This document shows positions 14,901 through 27,400 of a stretch of DNA of 64,000 bases, piece after piece. Source of the stretch: Paragonimus heterotremus (Eukaryota; Platyhelminthes; Trematoda; Plagiorchiida; Troglotrematidae). The notes under the pieces are model-generated. The model was not told the DNA's origin, ran no database searches, and was given only the letters and a program-made list of their open reading frames with translations. The stretch covers positions 22,818 to 86,817 of the forward strand of contig LUCH01001607.1 in the NCBI GenBank assembly GCA_013368495.1, written 5' to 3'. Every line of letters starts with the position of its first letter. Within the stretch, counting starts at the first letter, position 1. The translations under genes were made by a program, and so were the position numbers.

Positions 14901-15232
14901 AAACAGGATTCATATGAGCATTCAACATTAAATTTTGGTCCGATTTCAAACAGCGTTACAACGGACTGCGTGGCGCAGAGTAAGACATCATTATTTGTGA
15001 CATAGTTATTCTGATCGACGAATCAAAATCCATCTTGTTTTGTGGGTAAATGTATAGCAACTGGAAGTTAAGGTACTATCCACCCTGTTGGAGGCTGTCA
15101 TATTCGGTTGTCCAAGGTTACTAAGGCTCAGTATACTGCATGGGAACGCTTTTGGTTGAACCTGCGTAATGAATTTGTCGACTTGGAATGCAGTATAATC
15201 AGAAAGGACCACTGCAATGTTTCAAAACACAA
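2901..15232. other. 12-kb stretch with no recognisable gene
   Basis: This is the flank downstream of TRPA1. The longest open stretches are 8,914-9,303 (minus, 129 codons) and 10,935-11,366 (plus, 143 codons). Neither has a domain that I recognise, and both are compatible with chance in about 40% GC DNA. A short palindrome pair is at 3,752-3,782. Exons of an unrecognised, intron-rich gene cannot be excluded. Confidence 0.5.
3752..3782. repeat. Two adjoining perfect palindromes
   Basis: A 20-bp perfect palindrome (ACTGTACTCATGAGTACAGT) at 3,752-3,771 overlaps by one base a 12-bp palindrome (TCATTGCAATGA) at 3,771-3,782. Confidence 0.9.
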
Positions 15233-15238
15233 TTTATT
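15233..15238 (-). terminator. Possible poly(A) signal of TRPA1
   Basis: AATAAA on the minus strand starts five bases after the TGA stop of exon E18. If used, the 3' UTR would be only about 20-30 nt. The hexamer is common in AT-rich DNA, so it is suggestive only. Confidence 0.3.
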
Positions 15239-15242
15239 GTGG

Positions 15243-15416
15243 TCAACCTTCCGGATAATCCAGTGGCTTGTGCGTAAATGTACCGTCAGGTTTAATTGCA
15301 AAAAGATGATATACTCTTGGATGCTTCACCTGAAACTCCACTGAACATAACTGTTGAGATAGAAAATCAACATTCTTTTCTAACATCTCCATTCTGAACC
15401 AGACTTTGACAACGGC
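15243..15416 (-). CDS. TRPA1: TRPA1 exon E18: coiled-coil tail and stop
   Basis: Residues 862-918 and a TGA stop. Acceptor ATTGTTTCAG, starting phase 0, which fits E17. AVVKVWFRMEMLEKNVDFL then SQQLCSVEFQ continues the helix, and the end KPDGTFTHKPLDYPEG has the composition of a real tail. A possible donor (CAG then GTGAAG) sits after SVEFQ, so an alternative is that the exon stops there and another, unseen exon follows. An AATAAA hexamer lies five bases after the stop. Confidence 0.65.
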   Translation of the reverse strand, partial: AVVKVWFRMEMLEKNVDFLSQQLCSVEFQVKHPRVYHLFAIKPDGTFTHKPLDYPEG

Positions 15417-18400
15417 CTGAAACAATATTCCTTTCACAGAGCAGAAAGCTAGTGTACAGTGTGACAATGAATTTGGTAAGCATTCAAAACATTCTGACGT
15501 CACGCGTCAACGAAGTTAGTGTACACTTTGTACCATTAGAGTTGTAAGGTATGTTCTTAACATAATCAACTGAAGGGTGGTTCGGCTCTATGTCTACACC
15601 TCAATGGTTTAAATGTCAAAAGAATCGACATTGTGGGTGAGAAAAAACTTCAACCTAAATATTCTTCTTATTGATTAGGAGATTTCCATTGGCGATAAAA
15701 GGTTTGCAACCTGATAGCAGAACTCAGCGAGCAACCACAGAAGGTTATGAGTAGTTCCAACTAGATTGAGCAGTTGGGTTATATTGAATTTGTCGTGAAT
15801 GGCAGGCATGTTGTGCTCAAACTGCATCACCATCATCCTAGACAGAAAAACATCAGTGGTTTACACTGCTGCTCAACTGCCACATAACCATGAAGGAGAA
15901 AAAAGCAAACCCTGTGTAGGAAGAGAGAAGAAAAAAAGGGAAAGGGGGGGAGACCTAACCACTAAGAAATAGCTAAATCTACATTCAAACATACAACATC
16001 AAGACGTCTAAACCTTACAAACAAACAGCCGAGCTGTAAGTGAAAGTGAAGCGTCGTCAGCAGGACAACTTCCTTACAAATTTAACTGCCCCGCGTCACT
16101 AAATATATTCACTTCACAGACAACACGACCAAACAACGATAACATTCACGCCACTGGGCTCGGTTGGCCGCCATCTCACCTAAATTCTCCAGCCATCGAC
16201 TCTGTGAATCGTGAGGGCCCTAGCCTAGGAGACCAACTTGATCTACAGTGAACAACCCCTTCGTGAACGACTCCATTTTTCTACGCCAGGCCACCACCTG
16301 TCCACCTCGCATTTTGTGTCAGTCGGCCGCAGCGTCGGCAAAGATTGCCCGCTGTGACAGACGACTAGTTGGCCATCAAATCTGAATTTGGTTGGATTCG
16401 AAGAAACGACAATAATCGTTTGTTTCTGTGCAGTAGAGACATTCCGGAACTAATACCAGCCCTCACCACACAATACTTTTGAAATCCATCAACAGATTCA
16501 GTGGATAGAACCTTGTGACAATGCTGTCTTGATTTATGTAAAATAGTACAACCTTTCATGAAGTCTCAGCGCCAGACTTACCATACTCTGGGAGTGCACA
16601 TGCAGGCTACTCCGTCAAACTCGCCACTCACTAAGAAATGTGCCGTTACTTGGCCCAGATAACCCTATCAAAACCAACTTATCGCATCCACGACGTCAAG
16701 CAAGCCATTTGCATAATCAGCTACATTCATTTCAAGTCCCAGTATGTTCAAGTTAGAGCGCCTAAAAAGAATCCGTCGTGATAACATCGGTAGCGGACTT
16801 GACGTACTCTTCCAAAGGTCACGCCGAACTTTCGGTTAGTTCTGGTGTTCAGATGTTTTCACAAAGTAAAGCCGCTCTTGGTCTTCCACCATCACTGCTA
16901 CTAAACCTCTCTTCGTTTAGTGCTGGTGTGAGCATCTTGTGAGTTAACTTGGCTGTGGTTGAAATCCTGTTCTGCCATACTGTCTTATACCCAATTATTT
17001 CAACTACTTACCGTAGGTAACTACTCTTATCAGTTGTATTGAAACCAGTCTGTTGTATAGTACAGACAGGGACGTGTAAGAACACTTCCAGCTTACTTCA
17101 ATCTAAAATCACTGTATGAATCGTGTCCTGCTGCCGTTCTTGTTAGTTTATCAGTAGTCACACTGGTCCCATTTCCACAGAAAAGTGTGTCAACATAAGA
17201 CAACGGAATTGTCGTTTTACCGCTTATTTATTCAAGTTAAAAGTAAAACTTACATGAATTTAAACAGTTCCGACCTGATGAGAACAGGTTATCAGTCCAC
17301 TGATTGGCATGTATGAATTCATCGCAACCGAAATCACTTCATGATCAATCATACAACTTCTACCTGTGCACGGAAACCTGACAGAATTTCAGACCATCTT
17401 TAGATTGAAGACAGTGTGCAATTGTTTGAGATCAGTTAGACAGCCAAAACCGTTAAAGCCCGTTACTTTTCAGTTTCGAACTACTTGTTCAACCACTCGC
17501 TCAAAAATAAAATTCCTGCGCACCACTCACACCTCTTGCTGCTCATTGGTCTTATAATTTTAGTATAATGAATATTTTTAGCAATGGTTATGTCCTATCC
17601 GGACCGTTTGTGTACAACGGCCTCGCTGGCCCACTTGCTCGTGGCGTCAAACGGTAAATCGGCATAGCAAAATGTAGTCAGTAAACAGTAGTTATATTCA
17701 TGCAACTAGCGGGCGACATAACAACAGAAATCACATGCACGAATAAACCAAAATAAAACAAACTCAAGACTGGTCAACGTGAATGCGGCAGTTTGGCCAC
17801 GTGCTTCGTGGTGCGCGAATGTCCAACACGTACATGCACAAGACTGATTAGTCAGCGGGCTGGCCAGTCAACATGATCGTGGCCCTGATAGAACACGACA
17901 ATTATGATATTCCAGTCCTATATAATCGGTTAGGGCATTTATGTTAGTTCAAAGTTCCATGTAACCTCCTATTCAACCTCGGGTGTTTCCTGTTACGGTT
18001 TGCGGGTCGCTTGTGGTCTCCAGTTTTCCCACTGACGCTTTAAAGTCTCTTTTAGCTTGTTTCAAAACGCAGCGTTAAGCGAAGGTCATTTCCAGTGCAA
18101 TCTGTAAATTGTTTAAAATGTTCCGGGTTGCATTGGTTCAAGGACGGAAAATACTAGTTTAAGGTGAAATAACTGAAGAAAGTAGAGCTGTGAGATATTA
18201 AAGTTGAGGGCTGCTAAGTATAGAACATTCCGAATTTCAGCTGAACTCTAATCATTTCTGGGGGCCATAAGCATCTACGCTGTATTCGCCGTACGGCCAT
18301 TGATTATCCAATAAACTACAAGTGGGGTATGTGTGTAGGTAGTGCTTACAGTTGCTTAGAATTTACTGGAGCGAACTCTTCATAGTGATATTAAATTCGA

Positions 18401-21400
18401 ATGTAAGCAAGACTGTGTATGGACAATACAGTTATAATTATAACTAATGGCGCTGGTGGGCTCTAGCCTCGATGGTTTGTGACTACGTTGGCAGCGTATC
18501 CCATGGATACCTTAGGAACCCCACTTGACACAAAGGGATACGTCTGTAACTAATTTCTCCTGTGTGTTCTTCGAAACTCCATCGCAACCTAGTGGTTCAC
18601 ATGATGATGAAAATAGTTTGCAAAGATGTGTGTGACATGTGACCAGTTAATACAAACAAAACACACATTTTTGAGTGCGGATCTCAAGAGTTGACCAAGG
18701 CTGCTAACCTAGACATAAGTTACAGTGTTAGTAAGACATAGTCGAGTGAATGTACGGTTGATACTGATGAGTAGTGCATCTTATGGTTTAAAGTATGTAG
18801 TCATCATATCGTATGACAAGCTTGACATGGAGTGCCCAGTGGAGAATTTTACACGAAACCCAGAAAGGCTTGTGCGTGTATAGAGGTTACTTACTCCCGG
18901 AAAGGTTCCTTCATCAAGTGTATATTCTTTGGTTTTGATATCCAGCTTGTCAATGATAGCTGCGGTACGTGTCGACTGAATTTGTAACTGCTGTTCTATT
19001 CCCGAAACACTGTTTTATAGAATGATCAGAGACAATTGTGTGAATTTCATATAAATAGATAAGCCTTAACACGTAATTCTTATCTAATCCCGACGAACAG
19101 GAAATCAACCCCATAACCACACTGTAAAACTAGAAGCGTCTCCTAGCTCGACAATCAGCGATACGAATTTTCTCGATCGTAAGTGAAAGAAACTTGAAGG
19201 GTAATATTTTATAATGCATTACCGGACTAAATTTAATGTGCCGCATGTGACAAGGTCAACAGGGTTGCAGTGCTCATTTCGTAGTCAACAATACTTTGCA
19301 ATTTGTGTGCCTACAGGTACACTCCCACATTACAAGACACTAAAGAATAAAGTCTGGGTAAATAAACTGTCTCCTAATAATACTTTCTATGATATAAAAT
19401 TTCAATAAACTGAACCAGATCAACTCTGAAAGTGGACTTATGAATAAGCAATTCAGCGTAATCATAGACGATGTCTAGCATCTAAATAATTCGTTACTGG
19501 AGAGAGGGAATTTGCAAAACGTTTACGTAACACTCAGAAGAAAACTAACATATGTAATGCTTCTTTTAAATCACTTCGGAGAGTTTCATCTTGAAAAGTT
19601 TCCAGTTCCGTCGTTCCTTCCGAGGGAGTCTAAAATCAAGTGCAGTCTGCTGGTAAGTGTACGACTGGAGGAGGTAAAATGTTGGCAATTCTGTGACGTG
19701 TGTCAAAAACTTACAGCAATTGTCCTATCTTTTCTCCATTTGCGTTTCCAGGAATGATTATAGACTTTTGACCGAAATATGAACATCAATTTAGGCTCCA
19801 AGTCGGCCAACCAATAGACTTGTTGGGATATAAGCCTTTGTACCGCGGTTTGACGGACTTGCTCAATATCACCGACCGCAAGACCGATCTGTGAAGCCGA
19901 ATATAGTGGGAAATAACTTCGTTTAATAAATAAAGCATATTCTTCTTGCAAACTGTATGACACTCGTGGTACAGGGAGTGATAACTTGATATTTCACTTC
20001 TGGACGCAGTTATGGGATTACTGAATTTAAAAATCATCCAAAAGAACCATAATGTACGAGTCACACCCAATGACGTGTGTTGCGCTTGTTGAAGTATAAA
20101 AGCAGTTTGATGAGACTACATGAAAGGACATGTGTTTGTTTAAATAATCGTACAATAATTTCATAGGAAAACACGCGTAATTGTTTATGTCTATTTCGAT
20201 TAATCGGTGCGGTCCTTCTTGCTGATTTGTACGGATGCCTAATCGTAACAATGAAAGTGAGAAAATCTTGTGTTCTAATGTTAACTGGCTATCCCTGTGC
20301 GACCGCTCTAAGGTATAACTGTTTTAGTACAAAAAGACTGAAGTTTCAGATATTATCAAAATAAACCCTTTAACCATTCACATGGCGTTTCCACACAAAG
20401 AGGGACAGTCACACTTTTGATCTGCTGGAGAAATTATGCCATCCTTAAACAATGATGTAGAAGCAGTACTCAGAACTGCGTAAGCCACACTTGGGTGCGT
20501 ACCCTGAGGCACACGGCCTAAATGAACCACATGTCCATTCAAATCTGTTATCAAATTGTTCACTCCAGCTATGGTTCTCTCTGACAGTAAGTTATCACAT
20601 GATTTTGGTGCACCGACACAGACACATTGACTCTAACGCACCTAGAACGTTGACACAAATAAATGACCCCTGGCTATAGTGCTACGCAAAACAAACAAGA
20701 TCAGCAACACTGACCAACAAATTCATCATGATAATTGGGACCAGGAACACGAACGCCACGTAGAAGAACAGTGTGATAGCCGGATAGTGCACAGAAACTG
20801 GACTGTTTCCCGTCAGTGGCGCAATTAGGGTGGCAGTGTGTTCATATTCGCCGAGCATCATCATCAACGTTTTGAACATAGACAGACCTATGTACTGAAA
20901 CGATTGCAGTTCCATGGCTACTTCGTCTGTCGTCACGTTGGATTGAAGCACGGATGTAAATTCTTGATGTGCACTGAAGCAGAAGTTAGCTTGTTCGCGT
21001 TCTTCCATTGGTAAAGCCAAAATGTCCTGCAATAATAATCTTGAAAATTCATGTTACCGTAACGGAGCACAATGGATGCACTAGACTTTTGCACAAAAAA
21101 CAGTCCTTTTTCGACAGAAAGAATTAGACTCACATTTATTAAAGTCCATTAATAGCACAACGCCTTTCAAGATGAATTGTAATTCTGGCCCACATTTTAT
21201 TGAGGTAATGTTGTTAACTACTTCTTCCGTGGCCTTACATCTGACTCTTCAGATGCAGTAGCTTATTGTTATTCCCCAAGTTACGACAAATCTGCCACTT
21301 TACTTGTTTTTTCTTGTTAAATAATGAATGTCCGATGCTCATTACAGGAAATGGGACAGCTGTTTTGCTAACTGCGATTGACATCTCCACAGTTAGGACT

Positions 21401-24400
21401 TCTCCGTAAAGTTTGAGACATAAATTTCATCGAACATACTGAACTACGTAGTGACTACTGATAAACACTCAGGGATTTTCGTTGACAGAAATTAAACGCT
21501 ACCCACATTCGGTCTAAGGTTGGGCCATCGCACAAATCTTTCAGTCGTCCATTTTCAAAAACACCGCTCGAGCTTTGTTCCTAGCCCACATCAATGCTGC
21601 ATATTAGGTCTTTTCAAGTAACGTTTAAAAACATGGGAACTACGGTTCAGTTAGCGGACGCAACTCAGATGCACATTACGGAGAGGTTCTAGTGAGAGCA
21701 TGCCTCAATTCCAGCGTTCTTTTCCAGGTTGGGTAACCAAAATGGATAGCTGGATCGTGAAGGACGCCATCAAACGCCTGCGGCTTCTAGTTCGCAACAA
21801 TACAAATGCAAGGGTTCACGGCGATAATTTTGGAAAGATCTTGGAAAATTCCCAAAGTAGTCATTTGAAACACAATGCGGCGAACAAGCTTCTTTCCGGT
21901 TATTCGTACTCAGACCAACTATGTAAGGTTTATGTAAAACAGTTTTGACAAGTGAAAGCGAACACAAGAATGGGATCAAATGAGATCTATTACTTCGCAG
22001 GTATGAAAGGTGACGATGATTTGCCATTAAGATTAATAATCATTCGCACCAAAGAAGTGACCCTATCTGGGAACATGTGACAAGGGAACTTATCTTAACA
22101 GTAGAAAGTCGAAGCCAGACGGACATGCGGGAATTATCCTGTTCACTAAGGTAGATCACAACGAAGATTAAGACTATAGCAGACCAAAATCGAGAGCAGA
22201 GAAACCGAAAGGATAAAACACTTCTAATTAGGAAAATAAGTTAATAGACCCTTCTACTTTTGCACCTGACCCGGTGGAACCAAAGTTCTCAAGTATTGTT
22301 GGCTGCCTAAAGTTCACAGAGAAGAAATACCTCTAGTCTATTCTAGACCTGAAACAGTAGTTACCACTCGCGCCTCCCGTAACTTGTCAGACAGATGGTA
22401 TCAAAGTGTAGCCGACGAGAACCGCTTGAATTCATCAGTTAGGTCACTGAACCCTTCTCTCGACGTATTACGATCGTCCTATTGAAAGAGATTACAGACT
22501 AATCGAATATCTTGTGACAAACAACCGAGATGTTCATATCCATTAATGCGGAATTGGAACACCTACCGTACATTTCAAATTCAACGAGGAAATTAATCAA
22601 CAAATGTAGAGTGTGGCACTGTGATCTCCAGTGAGACCGTTATTTGCAAAATCTTTTATGACATTGTTTGAAAGTGGCTTATTGGAGAAAATTACTTATG
22701 TATGCAATGTACATAAGTTATATGTGGATGATATGCTGTGGGTATTTAGCGAAAACGCTAATCCAAGGGATATCTCAGCGACTGTCTACTGAACCCAGTT
22801 AACGTAACCTTTTTCCTTAAAGCTGAGCCTAAACTCCTTACTGGAATTGCTCATAAGAATGTTGACGAACCTGTTCATTTTAAGATCTGTAGAAAAAGTC
22901 GAATGGTCAATATGTCAACTTCAGCCGTTTTGTCACACTAGAACAAGAAAGAAATGTGAACCAACCGACGGAACCATGCGAATACGTACATGGGATGTGA
23001 TTTCTGATTCATTGTTTTTTCTTCAATCATGGCTGTTGCAACGTGTCTGATCCGCACCGATTTGTAGACTTAATGTCGTGATAAGAATGAAGATCTGTCG
23101 CTAGCTGATCGTATCCGTAATTGACATTCAGCCTGGACCAGTAATGAAGTTATCGGAAATAACCGTGTGATTTTGAGATAGCTTGTTTATTCTAATCCTG
23201 CCATCAATTAGGCAGATTCTTTTCGTTCGACTTGCCCAGTCAAGAGCGCTCAGTCAGAAACCGTGAGACACAAAATTCCGGCCATGACTGGAACAGTCAG
23301 AATTCCACTAAACAATTTACTTACGCTTGCCCAGAAATGCTTCGTTCGTGTCTCGTGATTGTCACGACCCATCATCCATCAAGCTTCCGCGGTTCCCGTT
23401 GTGCCATAGCTGTGTAAGAGCATTGTAACCATAGTGTGTTAAACCTCATTTGACCACCCTACTTGTGTTCGTTTCGCCGTGACTGCAACGTTCGATATAA
23501 ACGTTACGTATTTGGGATGATGATGTACAGCCGAGAACAAGCTTATTCGTTACGTGCTGTGTTTTAAAATTGTAGAATGACTTAATGCTTGATCTATTTT
23601 CCCAACTTTATCCTGCATTCCTTTCTGGCTTAACAAACATTTCCAGTTTACTTATGAGGGACGTGACATAGCTGAAGATAACACGGTTCCATTCTCAGTG
23701 AAATCCGACGAGTAAAGTTTTCTATTGGTTGCAACATAGCCTGAAACAATCAATTCCTTTGATGCATTGAGAACCACAATTCGAGACAAAACCTGCAGGG
23801 TGAGATAACTTCATGCAGTTGTGTGAGTCACAACTAAGCAATATCAGCGGACTAACAAAAAGTAGAAATCATATTAAAGCAGATTCACGCGACTGTAAAT
23901 AATTTCAATCAAATCGATTGCAGCGGTACTGTAAGATGTTTAGGTTAGAGGACGGTCGATTCCTGATGTGGGCCAATACTTACATTGACCCTGTCGAAGG
24001 TCATTCATACTATCAGTTGGATATAAATTTTGCTCTTGCCACAATGGGGAAACAATAATTAGACAAATTTGGGAGGAGGCTGAAAGTGTAATTCATTAAA
24101 TTCCATGTTATTTTGCTAGGCTATCGTAATAACCTCCTGAAAAATAATTGGTCAGAATAAATAGTAGCAGGTATTAAGAAACAAGAGATCAGTAGTCGTG
24201 AAGAACAAATGCTTTCAATAATTCATCATCAAATCAATACAATTATATAGATTCAGCAGAATCAAAAACAGTGCGTATAGAAGACAAAGAGGTTTGGCAG
24301 AATGTCATTAGATCAAGCAGAACGTTACAAAATATCCAAGCTTCCATAGGTCAGTCACTCAGAGAGAAAATCACCAATGTTAACGATGTGTGGTTTGGAG

Positions 24401-27400
24401 TTCCACCCATCATTACGTCACAAAGTTATCGGTTGGAGTTTGAGTGGGCATACAGATTGATGCTGTGACCTTTGGCCACGGCAACAGTAGGTTCAAAACA
24501 CCCCCTGCTGATTTTGAGCTTGAAAGACAAACTCCCTGTCCTCGACCAATCCATGGTTGTACACTCATTTTCTTGCTGTTGTACAGAACATGTAGGTCGC
24601 ACGACGAGGCGTTTGTCAAAACGGATCAAAGAACACCATCTGACATGGCTTGGGACAGGTTCAACCAAATTTAGCAACAACGCAGTCGTCCCACATCTGG
24701 CAAATACCGATCACCGGGTTGACCTCACTCAGGCGTTCCGTGTTGTCTACATAAACCACCCAAAACTGGTCAGACGACGAATGTTGGCTACTACTGAATT
24801 GATCGCCATTCGATTATGCAGTCCGATTTTGTGTTCATACAAAAAAATTCGTGCAAGCCCTGCATTTGCCGTGGCCAAAGGTCACATCATCAATCTGTAT
24901 GCCCACTCAAACTCCAACCGATAACTTTGTGACGTAATGATGGGTGGAACTCCAAACCACACATCGTTAACATTGATGATTTTCTCTCTGAGTGACTGAC
25001 CTATGGAAGCTTGGATATTTTGTAACGTTCTGCTTGATCTAATGACATTCTGCCAAACCTCTTTGTCTTCTATACACACTGTTTTTGATTCTGCTGAATC
25101 TATATAATTGTATTGATTTGATGATGAATTACTGGAAACAATTGTTCGCCACGTCTACTGTTCTAGGATTCAATGGCAATTTTTGCGAGAAATAAGAGAT
25201 CAACTGCCGTATTAACCAGACCAATGGTACACGGATTGTCAGTGGAAAATTTAGAAACAAGGTTTGACCATGGAGTTATGGGAAGTAATTAGCTATAAAA
25301 AGATGTACTTTATGTCCATACAAAGGATTTATGATCTGTCGAAAATACTTAACAGCAAGGTGGTTGGCTAAACTTCCCTCTCCAAAGTACCATACATTGT
25401 TTGAGCAAGTTGAGACTTTCACAATAAAACACAACAGTTGACCGAGCAATGTGACCTTTACCTTCTCCCGATTAATGGAAGTGAAAACAAAACTCTTAGG
25501 ATTAGACTGCAGCGAATCAGACGTTTGCATCAAAATATGGAAACAATAGTAACTGACGGTTTCCAGAAATTGGCATAAACATTTAACTGGTGCATTCTGT
25601 GTTTACTCTATAGTCGTGCCATTATTCTCCGGAAGTGACTGGATGCTGCTCACGTCGATATGGTTTTTCAAGAAGTCGAATGAAGAAACATTAGATGCGC
25701 ATTCGACCAGTGAAAACTTGAAGACTGGTGCTTGGTGATCTTTCAGCTGACAGCTAGTATGTCATTTGCGTGAACCTCCACAAAATCAAGTCGCCTTGAA
25801 ACTGTGAGTCATTGAGACGTCTCATTAGCTTTTGGGGGGCTTAGACAATAAACGGGAAACTTCCGGAGTCCATAGCCACCGAAGTTTTGTGGTTTGCTTC
25901 ACGTAATATATTCCGAACAATATATTCAGTCCTAACAGTTTTGAATGGGCGGAACGTGGTAGCTGCCGTAGGCATTCGAATGAGCGCGTCCGAAACTGGC
26001 GGTTCACGGCTCGGTCAACTGAACCAACATGGTAAACCCATCGCCACACCTCCAGTGAACTTGTTTCTACCTGCCTCTTAATTGGCTCGTTGAACTTGTC
26101 GTACAGGCAATCAGGGCAGTTATCTTCCCAGCATGTCCTAACTGGAATTCAGCGTAGTCGACGTTGATATCACCTTGTCCACAGTTTAGCATGTTTTTTA
26201 TCCACGGACACTGCAATTGAAACTGGTACTGTTTTGTCACACACTTCTATGCGACTCATCAAGGGGAATGCCTTTTCGGTACTACACACTATACTGAACA
26301 ACACTTGTTTTGTTGCTATTGCATACAGTAAAAAATACGCAGTCATACGGTGAGGAACTTCGACTCCAATATTTGTACAGCCTCTTACAGCGAACGAATT
26401 ACCAGTCGAAGATCGTTCTTACATCAGCGTTGTCCGTGCGTCATACATCACAAGCTTCCATTATTTCAACTGATAGTTAGTAACAGTCAAAATCACTTCT
26501 ACTGCATCATCATGACTTGGGTCAATCTAAACATTTTGTTACCTAAATTTGCTGTTCATCTACATTTAGTACATCTTGACCTACAAGTTATGTATGTATT
26601 TTCATTGACGTTATTACCTCCTGATTAATAGTAATTTTAGCGCTGATACTCTGACGTGGTTATTGATCGTTGAAGTTGTTTTAGGTGCAATGCGAAGCGC
26701 GAGAACCAAAAACTGCTAAGTAAATGAAAGCTAATGAAGCCTTACTTCTGCTTATATTTTATTTCGCTGATCTCCAGCCTTTCAGTGATAGACTTCTAGA
26801 TCAAACAATGGTTAACGACTCTTTTCTGACGAAGTTATGTTCTGTTTGGATGTGGAAGTTTGTAGATGTAAAACATGAGGGAAGTTGGTGAACAGTCCAG
26901 TGAATCTGCAGCTGTCTTATAAAGTCAGATACTAGGTAGATCGTTTGAGGTGGTTTGGTTGGTGCAAAAATTCAGGTGGCACTGCCAAGAAGGTTCCGGA
27001 TCTGTAAAATGACTGATATCCGAAGGTCGGTCACGGTAAATATTTAGTGAAACTACCATTTTAGGCAGATATCTAGGGCAAAGAACTTTTGCAGATAAGT
27101 GTAGATTTTCAAATTACTGAATATTTACGCTAAATGGTCGATTGATTTTAGGTTGCATCGATCTTCTCCCGAAGTAATAATGCCAACTTTGGCAAGTCAA
27201 TATTGAAACTTAGAATGGAGGCAATGCGGTCATCTAACGATTGTTAACTATTCTGACGCTCCTCGGTAGTTCTACCACAGCAACACTGGCGTTGATGTCA
27301 TGTACGACGAATACTTACAATATCCGGCATAATCATCTTCACAAATAACAGAGTTATTTACCTCGTGCTGGTTGACAGTCACACTTATGGTGGGCAGAAC

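Noticed and set aside
24413..24680. Open frames antisense to the GIY-YIG fragment
   Set aside because: Shadow frames of the PLE endonuclease on the opposite strand.
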